From the NCBI GenBank assembly GCA_027487195.1, contig JAIYEB010000360.1:1-7452 (forward strand): a stretch of DNA of 7,452 bases. The letters are read 5' to 3'. The notes beneath the pieces are model-generated. The model had not been told where the DNA came from, made no database searches, and worked only from the letters and a program-made list of their open reading frames with translations. Below, one piece after another: positions 1-5,572 of this stretch (positions are counted from its first letter, which is position 1; each line of letters opens with the position of its first letter). Source of the DNA: Hyphomicrobiales bacterium (GTDB lineage: Bacteria; Pseudomonadota; Alphaproteobacteria; Rhizobiales; UBA4765). The translations under genes and the position numbers were made by a program.

Positions 1-255
1 ATCCTCGGTCTGCGCGCGCTCTATTTTGCGCTTGCGGCCATGGTGCACCGCTTCGAGTACCTGAAGTATGCGCTCGCCATCGTGCTGGTGTTCATCGGCC
101 TGAAGATTTTCTGGAACGAACTCGTTGGCAAGATGGACCCGGCCATCTCGCTGTCCGTCACGCTCGCGCTGATCGCAGGCGGTGTGTTGTTCTCGCTGTG
201 GAAGACCCGCGGCGACAATCACGACCATCACGACAAGCCCAAAACCGCAGCGTAA
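1..255 (+). CDS. TerC-family integral membrane protein, C-terminal fragment
   Basis: Only the last 84 residues are in the window; the frame is open to base 1, so the gene starts upstream. The visible part opens with ILGLRALYFALAAMVHRF, then EYLKYALAIVLVFIGLKIFW, and ends with a last hydrophobic helix (about residues 50-67, around SLSVTLALIAGGVLF). The first two stretches are the conserved C-terminal core of TerC/Alx proteins, inner-membrane proteins linked to metal homeostasis (Mn export in Alx/MntP-related work) and tellurite resistance. The protein ends in a short cytoplasmic-type tail rich in His and Asp (DNHDHHDKPK), which could bind metal; that is inference. A strong hairpin terminator follows 38 bp after the stop. 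Family assignment is secure. Substrate and gene name cannot be given from this fragment. Confidence 0.9.
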   Translation: MLGLRALYFALAAMVHRFEYLKYALAIVLVFIGLKIFWNELVGKMDPAISLSVTLALIAGGVLFSLWKTRGDNHDHHDKPKTAA

Positions 256-288
256 GCCACGGCCAACTCTGCTTCAGAGCTGAAAAAG

Positions 289-317
289 AAAACCCCGGCC
301 AAAAGCCGGGGTTTTTT
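289..317. terminator. Intrinsic terminator, probably bidirectional
   Basis: A perfect 7-bp G+C stem (CCCCGGC at 293-299, GCCGGGG at 305-311) has a 5-base loop. It is flanked by A residues on the left (289-292, part of an A-rich run from 283) and six T residues on the right (312-317). The flanking A and T runs extend the stem and give a U-tract on either strand. The hairpin lies between the convergent TerC-family and GST genes, so it can end transcripts from both. Confidence 0.92.
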
Positions 318-374
318 GTTTGGCCGGTCCTGAGATCGGCAGATCCTGATTTCCGATGTGCTGAACGCGCAGGC

Positions 375-995
375 CTACTCGCCTCGGAGCGCAAAGGCGC
401 GCCGCGTGGCGGGGCGTGCCATGGAGGCCTCATACCAGGCCTTGACCGCTGGATAGGCTGCGATGATCTCGGGCGTGAAGCGCAGGTAGAATACGCAGCA
501 GACAAGATTGAGATCAGCCATCGTGAACCGCCCGCCCACGAGGTAGCCGTGGCTCTTCAGGTGAGCTTCCAGAACGCCCATTGGCGCGTGCACGGCATCA
601 ATGTGCTTCTGCCGCAATGCGGGATCGCGTTCGGCCTCCGGATAGAGCGCGGTGTGGTACATGATGGGTGCGGCATGTTGCTCGATCTCGGCCATGGCCC
701 AGAAGCCCCACATGGTCATGAGGCCGTCCTCGGCGAGAGAGGCCGGCGCGAGCGTGCCGCCTGCCTTCTTGGCGAGGTAGAGGTTGATCGCAAGGGATTC
801 CCACAAGACCAGTGACCCATCGCTCAGCGCGGGGATATGGCCGTTTGGATTGATTGCCGACATGAAAGCCGGCGAACGCGATCCTTCCGGGCCAAAACCG
901 ACTTCATCGATTGTGTAGGGCAGGCCGAGCTCTTCTGCCGCCCAGACGTTGCGAATGGCGCGCGAGCGGACAATTCCGTGGATGGTCAAGGTCAT
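375..995 (-). CDS. Glutathione S-transferase family protein
   Basis: The product is 206 residues, a normal length for a cytosolic GST. The N-terminal thioredoxin-like domain (about 1-78) begins MTLTIHGIVRSRAIRN, with Ser11 in the usual place of the catalytic Ser/Tyr. It carries the cis-proline loop NPNGHIPAL (Pro55) and the glutathione-binding E66-S67 in LWESLAINLYLA. The helical C-terminal domain contains the N-capping box in GGRFTMADLNL. The open frame runs back to 1175, but the start at 995 is chosen because an AAGGAG ribosome-binding site lies 8 bases upstream (1004-1009) and the GST fold begins directly there. The gene is transcribed divergently from ribB. The class and substrate cannot be told; the enzyme would conjugate or reduce electrophiles or peroxides with glutathione in the cytoplasm. 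Confidence 0.93.
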   Translation of the reverse strand: MTLTIHGIVRSRAIRNVWAAEELGLPYTIDEVGFGPEGSRSPAFMSAINPNGHIPALSDGSLVLWESLAINLYLAKKAGGTLAPASLAEDGLMTMWGFWAMAEIEQHAAPIMYHTALYPEAERDPALRQKHIDAVHAPMGVLEAHLKSHGYLVGGRFTMADLNLVCCVFYLRFTPEIIAAYPAVKAWYEASMARPATRRAFALRGE

Positions 996-1060
996 GGTGG
1001 CGGCTCCTTTTTGGGGCTCTGAAAGCAGGGCTTGACCATGAACGGCTGCCAGGTGGGAGA

Positions 1061-1075
1061 CAATTGCGCCAATTG
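1061..1075. promoter_or_regulatory. 15-bp inverted repeat, possible operator
   Basis: CAATTG-CGC-CAATTG is a perfect inverted repeat with 6-bp arms and a 3-bp centre. Because each arm is itself palindromic, it also reads as a 9-bp-spaced direct repeat. It lies in the 170-bp divergent region between the GST gene (start 995) and ribB (start 1166). This is where an operator controlling one or both genes would be expected. No protein can be assigned to it. Confidence 0.4.
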
Positions 1076-1111
1076 CACACCAGCCCCATGCAAGAATGCA
1101 CGGGCTCGTGC

Positions 1112-1159
1112 GCTTGCGGGCTGGCGGCTTGGCGGTTACGCAAGCCTCCGGATCCGGAG
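1112..1159 (+). promoter_or_regulatory. Structured ribB leader with hairpin over the Shine-Dalgarno
   Basis: Two adjacent hairpins can form just before the ribB start. The first has a perfect 7-bp stem (GCTTGCG 1112-1118 with CGCAAGC 1139-1145) around a 20-base loop. The second starts at the next base: a perfect 14-bp palindrome (CTCCGGATCCGGAG, 1146-1159) that can fold as a 5-bp stem with a GATC loop. Its 3' arm contains the ribB Shine-Dalgarno GGAG (1156-1159). A competing pairing exists (GGCTT 1126-1130 with AAGCC 1142-1146). The conserved blocks of the FMN riboswitch are not seen, so this is not called a riboswitch. Regulatory function is inference. Confidence 0.35.
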
Positions 1160-1165
1160 TTATCG

Positions 1166-2266
1166 ATGCCCACACCGTTCGCCGCCGTTGAACATGCGCT
1201 TGAGGCCTTTCGCCAGGGCCAGATCGTCGCCGTTCTTGATGATGATGATCGCGAGAATGAAGGCGATCTGATTGTCGCAGCTTCGCTGTGTTCAGCAGAG
1301 AAGATGGCCTTCATCATCCGCCACACCTCAGGCATCGTGTGCGCACCCCTTACCGTCGCCGAGGCGCGCCGGCTGCGGCTCGACCCCATGGTCAGCGTCA
1401 ATGATGCGCCGCTGTCCACGGCCTTCACGGTCACGGTCGATGTTCGTCATGGGCTGACCACGGGCATTTCGGCCGAGGAACGCACCAACACCGTGCGTGC
1501 ACTGGCCAACGGAAACATGGGCGCTGCCGACTTTGTTCGCCCCGGGCATGTGTTTCCGCTGGTGGCGCGTCCCGGTGGCGTTCTCATGCGCTCCGGGCAT
1601 ACCGAGGCGGCGGTTGATCTGTGCCGTCTTGCGGGCCTTCCCGAGGTCGGCGTCATCGGCGAACTGATGAATGACGACGGTACGGTGATGCGCGGACCGC
1701 ATGTGCGCGCGTTCTCGGAAAAGCATGGTCTCGCGGTTTTGACCGTTGCTGATCTCATTGCCTACCGCCAGGCCCGCGAGCGGCTGGTCGAGCGGGTCGG
1801 CGAGACCACGATCCAGACACCGATTGGCCCAGCGCGCGGCATTGCCTACCGCACCATTTTTGAAGAGCTTGAGCATCTCGCCATCGTGTTTGGCACCATT
1901 GGCGATGGTGTGGGGGTCCCAGCCCGGCTGCACCGCCAGAACATTCTGGCCGATACGTTTGGCGATCAGAAAACCCTGAAAGCAAGCTATGCCCGCTTTG
2001 CCCGTGAGGGGCGCGGTGTGCTTGTGTATCTGAGGGACGGGGCAGCAGGCGTTCCGGCAGCCCCGATTGTTTCTGCCCAGGGCGATGAGGCCCATGCCAG
2101 CGCCGACACGCGGCGCGACAGCTGGCGGGAAATCGGGCTTGGCGCACAGATCCTTCGTGATCTTGGCGTGGTCTCGATCCGCCTTCTGTCGTCGCGCGCG
2201 CGCCGTTTTGTCGGTCTCGATGGCTTCGGCATCGCGATCGATGGCGTGGACCCGCTCGACATGTGA
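1166..2266 (+). CDS. ribB: 3,4-dihydroxy-2-butanone 4-phosphate synthase with degenerate GTP cyclohydrolase II-like C-terminal domain
   Basis: The product has 366 residues. Residues 1-200 form a complete RibB domain. It converts ribulose 5-phosphate to DHBP plus formate, giving the four-carbon unit of riboflavin. Visible motifs are the acidic DDDDRENEGD loop (25-34), the RHTSGIVC segment (52-59), the TTGIS phosphate-binding segment (98-102), RPGHVFPL (125-132) and the catalytic GHTEA His145 with Glu166. Residues about 205-366 resemble GTP cyclohydrolase II (GAQILRDLGV, VGLDGFGI). However, all three zinc-binding cysteines are missing (the usual HSECLTGD...CDC block reads HRQNILAD with no Cys), and the EGRGIGL block reads DGAAGVP. 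The tail is therefore almost surely not a working RibA, as is known for several alphaproteobacterial RibBA proteins. ATG 1166 is chosen for its GGAG at 1156-1159, 6 bases upstream. No other riboflavin gene lies in the window. Confidence 0.95.
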   Translation: MPTPFAAVEHALEAFRQGQIVAVLDDDDRENEGDLIVAASLCSAEKMAFIIRHTSGIVCAPLTVAEARRLRLDPMVSVNDAPLSTAFTVTVDVRHGLTTGISAEERTNTVRALANGNMGAADFVRPGHVFPLVARPGGVLMRSGHTEAAVDLCRLAGLPEVGVIGELMNDDGTVMRGPHVRAFSEKHGLAVLTVADLIAYRQARERLVERVGETTIQTPIGPARGIAYRTIFEELEHLAIVFGTIGDGVGVPARLHRQNILADTFGDQKTLKASYARFAREGRGVLVYLRDGAAGVPAAPIVSAQGDEAHASADTRRDSWREIGLGAQILRDLGVVSIRLLSSRARRFVGLDGFGIAIDGVDPLDM

Positions 2267-2330
2267 GGCTTGTCGCCTGCCCCCGGCACGCGCTACGACT
2301 GCATCAACGACAAAAGTCCGGGAGGAACGC

Positions 2331-3080
2331 ATGACCATATCAACACCGACACGCCGTGGTTTGATCGCCGGAACCGCTGCCATTGCAGCTGTGCTTGGCT
2401 CCAGCCGTATTGCGTTCGCGCAAGCGCCAGCTGCAGCACCGCCGGACGGACCCCACCGTCTTCCCCTGCTTGGCTACGGCTACGCTGCGCTCGAACCCCA
2501 CATCGATGCGCGCACCATGGAGCTTCACAGCCAGCGCCATCACGCTGCACAGGTGGCCAATCTCAACCGGGCGCTCCAAGGCAACTCGGCTGCGTCCGAA
2601 TTGCCATTGCATGAGCTCCTCCAGCGCTGGCGCGAGATGCCCGAGGCCGTGCGTGGCGCGATCCGCAACAATGCCGGCGGCCATGCGAACCATTCGATGT
2701 TCTGGCAGATCATGGGGCCGGGCGGGGGTGGCAATCCTCCGGCAGGTCCGCTGCTTGATGCGATCACGCGCGATCTCGGCGGCTTCGACAAGATGAAGAC
2801 GGATTTTGATGCTGCCGGCAACGGTCTGTTCGGTTCAGGCTGGGCCTTCATCACCGTCACACGCGAAGGCCGTCTGGCGATCACATCGCGCACGGGCCAG
2901 GACAATCCGATCATGGATGGGCTGCGTGTCTTGATCGGCAATGATGTGTGGGAACACGCCTACTACCTGAAGTACCAGAATAACCGGGCGGGCTACATGA
3001 CAGCGTGGTGGAACACGTTGAACTGGACCGCCATCACAGCGCGCTATGACGCTGCGCGCGCCGGCACGCTGACGGTCTGA
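2331..3080 (+). CDS. Tat-exported Mn/Fe superoxide dismutase with Gln at the Tyr34 position
   Basis: The product is 249 residues. It dismutates superoxide to oxygen and peroxide, here probably in the periplasm. Residues 1-30 form a twin-arginine signal (TRRGLIAG with Arg8-Arg9, a hydrophobic stretch, likely cleavage after AFA at 28-30). The SOD fold follows. Metal ligands are all present: His66 (ELHSQRHH), His121 (HANHSMFW), and Asp205 and His209 (NDVWEHAYY). The pattern favours the Mn-type or cambialistic group: Gly117 where FeSODs carry Gln, Gln190 in TGQDNP, and Gly two residues before the Asp ligand. The active-site gateway Tyr34, eight residues after the first His, is Gln74 here. ATG 2331 has a GGAGG 5 bases upstream. 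The gap from ribB is 64 bp with no clear promoter or terminator; the next gene starts 5 bp after the stop. Confidence 0.93.
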   Translation: MTISTPTRRGLIAGTAAIAAVLGSSRIAFAQAPAAAPPDGPHRLPLLGYGYAALEPHIDARTMELHSQRHHAAQVANLNRALQGNSAASELPLHELLQRWREMPEAVRGAIRNNAGGHANHSMFWQIMGPGGGGNPPAGPLLDAITRDLGGFDKMKTDFDAAGNGLFGSGWAFITVTREGRLAITSRTGQDNPIMDGLRVLIGNDVWEHAYYLKYQNNRAGYMTAWWNTLNWTAITARYDAARAGTLTV

Positions 3081-3085
3081 TTGGG

Positions 3086-3430
3086 ATGGCTGACGACAGT
3101 TTCGAGCTTTGGGATCTGAGGGTCGAGGTTGTCGCCCCTGAAGGTGCAAAGCTTTGGTGCGGTGCTGTTGTCGGCGACCACTTCACGCTTGAGGGCGAGA
3201 TGCTGCGCCTGCCGCCGGGCCAGGGCATTTCGATCTACTCGCTCGCAAGCGTTCTGCCCTTGCTGGCCGCCAAACAGCGCGTCACCAACGCGAACGACTG
3301 GATGTCAACGGACGCTGACATTGCCTGTCCAGATCCAAACTGTCCGTCCCGGCTCAGGATCATGCGTACCGGCAAGCGCGTGTTTCGCCATGCCGAGACG
3401 ACGGCTGTGCCGCTTGAAAGCAAGGAGTAA
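3086..3430 (+). CDS. TIGR04076-like small cysteine-containing protein
   Basis: A 114-residue soluble protein with no signal or membrane segment. The layout matches my recollection of the TIGR04076 family: an N-terminal strand (LWDLRVEVV), a WCGAVVGDHF segment with Cys25, a central helix (SIYSLASVLPLLAAKQR), NDWMSTDADIA, then a CPDPNCPSRLRI block with Cys81 and Cys86. The family has no established function. The three cysteines could bind metal or act in redox chemistry, which is inference. The start is 5 bp after the SOD stop and has no good Shine-Dalgarno, so translation probably depends on ribosomes finishing the SOD gene. Its own last codons supply the ribosome-binding site of the aldo/keto reductase gene. 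It is cytoplasmic while the SOD is exported, so the link is co-expression rather than a shared complex. Confidence 0.7.
   Translation: MADDSFELWDLRVEVVAPEGAKLWCGAVVGDHFTLEGEMLRLPPGQGISIYSLASVLPLLAAKQRVTNANDWMSTDADIACPDPNCPSRLRIMRTGKRVFRHAETTAVPLESKE
3422..3427 (+). promoter_or_regulatory. Ribosome-binding site that fixes a TTG start
   Basis: AAGGAG lies in the last codons of the TIGR04076-like gene, directly before its TAA (3428-3430). It is 9 bases from the TTG at 3437. There is no nearby in-frame ATG that fits better, and conserved aldo/keto reductase sequence begins within about ten residues, so TTG is taken as the start. Confidence 0.7.
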
Positions 3431-3436
3431 CCGGTT

Positions 3437-4492
3437 TTGGAACGCACAACGCTTCGGCCCGGCTATGATATTCCACGCGTTATTCGGGGCGCCTGGCAGC
3501 TTTCGGAAGGTCACAGCAGCGTCGACAAGACAACAGCCATCGATGACTTCATCGCGGCAGCGGACGCTGGCTTTGTCGCCCTCGATTGCGCCGACCACTA
3601 TCTCGGCGTTGAGGCCCTGATCGGTGCGTTTCGCGAGCGCTATGGTGCGCTGCGCGGGGCAAAGGCTCTGGCCACGGTCAAGGTCCACACCAAGTATGTG
3701 CCGGATCTGGATTCCCTCAACACCGTCTCAAAAGCCGACGCGCGCGCCATCATCACACGGTCCCTGCAGCGGCTTGGGCAAGAGCGGCTCGATCTCGTGC
3801 AGTTCCATTGGTGGGACTACAGCGTGCCGCGCTTTGTCGAGGTTGCGTCCTGGCTTGGCGACTTTGCGCGCGAAGGGCTGATCGACCTTGTTGGCGGCAC
3901 GAATTTCGGTGTGGCCCAGGTCCGCGCCATGATCGACGGTGGTGTGCCGATCCGCGCCATGCAGGTGCAATACTCGGTGCTCGACCAGCGACCCGCCGCC
4001 GAAATGGCGGCATTGGCCCTTGAAAAGGGGTTTTCGTTTCTGTGCTACGGCACTTTGGCTGGCGGCTTTCTGTCCGAGCGTTGGCTTGGTGCGCCCGATC
4101 CAGGCGATGTCGCCGAGAACCGCAGCCTCGTGAAGTATCGCCTGATCATCGAGGAGTTTGGCGGCTGGGGCGCTTTCCAGGCGTTGCTCAGGGTCCTGTC
4201 CGGGATCGGGCAAAAGCATGGGACCGGGATTGGGGCTGTCGCCATCCGCCACGTGCTCGATCAGCCCGCCGTTGGCGCAGCGATTGTTGGCGCGCGCAGC
4301 TCGGCCCACCTTGTCGAGACCGGCAAGGTGTCATCCCTCAGGCTTGATGCTGACGACCGGGCGTTGATTGCCGGAGTGCTTGGCGCGCGCAAGGGCCCGT
4401 TTGGTGACGTCTATGCGCTTGAACGCGACCGTACCGGGCGGCATGGGCGGATCATGCGCTACAACCTGAACAGCGTTGAAAAGAAGGCCTAG
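3437..4492 (+). CDS. Aldo/keto reductase
   Basis: The product is 351 residues, a TIM-barrel NAD(P)H-dependent oxidoreductase of the cytoplasm. The catalytic tetrad is visible: Asp50 and Tyr55 (ALDCADHY), Lys86 (VHTKYVPD) and His124 (VQFHWWDY). Later barrel strands follow in order: GGTNFG, QVQYSVLDQRP, the cofactor-side block FLCYGTLAGGFLSERW, and the closing AAIVGAR segment that would hold the adenosine phosphate of NADP. Length is slightly above the usual 300-340 residues because of an extra C-terminal stretch (GPFGDVYALERDR to the end). The gene starts with TTG and is coupled to the gene before it. The substrate is unknown; an aldehyde or ketone produced under oxidative conditions would fit the SOD neighbour, but that is inference. 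Its stop is 3 bp from the stop of the convergent lipoprotein gene. Confidence 0.92.
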   Translation: MERTTLRPGYDIPRVIRGAWQLSEGHSSVDKTTAIDDFIAAADAGFVALDCADHYLGVEALIGAFRERYGALRGAKALATVKVHTKYVPDLDSLNTVSKADARAIITRSLQRLGQERLDLVQFHWWDYSVPRFVEVASWLGDFAREGLIDLVGGTNFGVAQVRAMIDGGVPIRAMQVQYSVLDQRPAAEMAALALEKGFSFLCYGTLAGGFLSERWLGAPDPGDVAENRSLVKYRLIIEEFGGWGAFQALLRVLSGIGQKHGTGIGAVAIRHVLDQPAVGAAIVGARSSAHLVETGKVSSLRLDADDRALIAGVLGARKGPFGDVYALERDRTGRHGRIMRYNLNSVEKKA

Positions 4493-4495
4493 CCG

Positions 4496-5263
4496 TTACT
4501 TCGGCGGCTCTTCTGCACCGCGCGGCCTTTGGCCTGCGCCCGGTCGCGCTGCGCCACCGGCCTGAGCCAGTCCGCCACCGCGACGGCCACGCAGTTCCCA
4601 TTCCAGCGCGTCAATCGCAGCCTCGGTCTGAACCGCGCGCGTCGAGGGTGTTTCAACCATCAGGCGACCAAGAGCCGTGCGGTAGGCAAGGATGCGGCGA
4701 TCAACCGCTTCTTCGGTCCAGTCCACGATGCGGCGATTTTCGTTGATGCGGCGCTCGGCTTCCGCCGTCATTTCTGCGTTGGCAACGAGCGCGGTGAGCG
4801 CGGCGCGGCGCGCACCATCAGCCTTGCCGACGCGCACGGCGGCGTCGCGGAAGGCCGGCATGCGCTGGGCGTCGCTGCGCGCCTGATCGAGAATACGCTC
4901 GTAGCGGTTCTCATGGCTTTGGGTCTCGGTTCGGATCAGCGACTGGTAGTAGCTGTCCGGCCAATCGATGTACCACTCATCCGGCGTTACGCGGGCCATG
5001 CGCAGTTCAAACAGAAGATTGCCGCGAAAATCGTCGCGATGGGGTGGACGCAGCAGGTCCCACGCGACATTGCGCAGTTCGCGCTCCTCGTCGGTATGGC
5101 GGAAGGACGAGTATTCGTTGCGCACGAAGGCTGACGTGTTGCCGACATTCCTGAGGATGGTGTCGTGGAAGACCGACTCACGCTTTCGCGCAAAGTCACC
5201 AACCGGTTGGGCACAGCCAGAAAGAAGGGCAGCGGCGAGCCCTGCGAGGATGATGCGGCTCAT
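4496..5263 (-). CDS. Putative lipoprotein of unknown family
   Basis: The product is 255 residues and I do not recognise the family. It has a short lipoprotein signal: Arg3, a hydrophobic run (4-14) and lipobox LSGC with Cys17. The residue after the Cys is Ala, not Asp, which fits an outer-membrane lipoprotein. The body (about 25-225) is highly charged and looks mainly helical, rich in Arg, Glu and Ala, with tryptophan and tyrosine clusters near 68-106 (VAWDLLRPPHRDDF, WYIDWPDSYYQSL). The last 25 residues are Gly/Ala/Pro/Arg-rich and probably disordered. The start at 5263 overlaps the stop of the 57-codon gene upstream in an ATGA arrangement, so the two are very likely translated together. No homolog-based function can be offered; a structural or envelope role is only inferred from the lipobox. 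Confidence 0.82.
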   Translation of the reverse strand: MSRIILAGLAAALLSGCAQPVGDFARKRESVFHDTILRNVGNTSAFVRNEYSSFRHTDEERELRNVAWDLLRPPHRDDFRGNLLFELRMARVTPDEWYIDWPDSYYQSLIRTETQSHENRYERILDQARSDAQRMPAFRDAAVRVGKADGARRAALTALVANAEMTAEAERRINENRRIVDWTEEAVDRRILAYRTALGRLMVETPSTRAVQTEAAIDALEWELRGRRGGGLAQAGGAARPGAGQRPRGAEEPPK

Positions 5264-5433
5264 GATGCCTTGCGGCGCTTGCGCCGTGTACCTGGAGCGG
5301 GCGAGGGCTCATCCACGGGCCCGTAGGTGCGGAACGTGCCGGTGAACAACACGATCTCAGCTGGGCCTGCGCTTTCGCGCGGCGCGACAACCACGCTGAA
5401 GCGGTAGTCGTTCAGGTCGATAATCTCGGCCAT
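5260..5433 (-). CDS. Small 57-residue protein of unknown function, coupled to the lipoprotein gene
   Basis: A short reading frame starts at ATG 5433 with a good GAGGAG ribosome-binding site (5443-5448), 9 bases upstream. It runs 57 codons to a TGA at 5260-5262. That stop overlaps the lipoprotein ATG by the classic four-base ATGA. The product starts MAEIIDLNDYRFSVVV, continues with a possible beta hairpin (AEIVLFTGTFRTYG), a Pro-rich linker and a basic end (RRKRRKAS). No signal or membrane helix is seen, so it is probably cytoplasmic; the basic tail could contact nucleic acid or membrane lipid, which is inference. The family is not recognised. The ribosome-binding site, the coupling and the in-frame filling of the gap back to the divergent promoter all support a real gene. 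Confidence 0.75.
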   Translation of the reverse strand: MAEIIDLNDYRFSVVVAPRESAGPAEIVLFTGTFRTYGPVDEPSPAPGTRRKRRKAS

Positions 5434-5456
5434 ATCGGTACGCTCCTCTGGTTGGC

Positions 5457-5461
5457 GAATC
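5457..5461. promoter_or_regulatory. GAATC (GANTC), candidate CcrM methylation site
   Basis: GAATC matches the GANTC target of the alphaproteobacterial cell-cycle methyltransferase CcrM. It lies between the divergent starts of the 57-codon gene (5433) and the DUF2336 gene (5573), 38 bp from the CtrA-like box. GANTC sites look sparse in the window by eye. That it matters for regulation is inference. Confidence 0.35.
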
Positions 5462-5499
5462 TCTTGCAGGCCACTTTGCTCAATTACGAAGGCTGAGGG

Positions 5500-5514
5500 T
5501 TAACGGTCTGCTAA
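5500..5514. promoter_or_regulatory. CtrA-like binding box
   Basis: TTAA-N7-CTAA on the + strand (TTAG-N7-TTAA on the - strand) differs by one base from the CtrA consensus TTAA-N7-TTAA. The two halves are also a repeated TAACG spaced 11 bp apart, one helical turn, as expected for a response-regulator dimer. It lies 58 bp before the DUF2336 ATG and 66 bp before the 57-codon gene ATG, so it could serve either direction. Confidence 0.5.
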
Positions 5515-5572
5515 CGCTTCCTGCTGCACGATCTTGCACGCTATCCGTAAGAGCGCTCACGCAGTTTCCGCG

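Noticed and set aside
996..1165. FMN riboswitch before ribB
   Set aside because: The highly conserved FMN aptamer blocks could not be found. Only simple hairpins are present.
911..1165. Longer ribB start at 911
   Set aside because: The added 85 residues overlap the GST gene antisense, are Arg/Cys-rich with no homology, and start without a ribosome-binding site. ATG 1166 matches the usual RibB N-terminus.
996..1175. N-terminal extension of the GST frame up to 1175
   Set aside because: The extension would overlap the ribB start and has no GST homology. The ATG at 995 has a strong Shine-Dalgarno and begins the GST fold.
1328..2383. 351-codon open frame on the - strand across ribB
   Set aside because: It lies wholly antisense to ribB and the start of the SOD gene, both of which carry clear family motifs. 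Its product shows no recognisable domain. Long antisense frames are expected in GC-rich coding DNA.
4529..5134. 201-codon open frame on the + strand inside the lipoprotein gene
   Set aside because: No ribosome-binding site or known motif was seen. The - strand gene has a lipobox, a coupled upstream gene and a sensible start, so this is a shadow frame.
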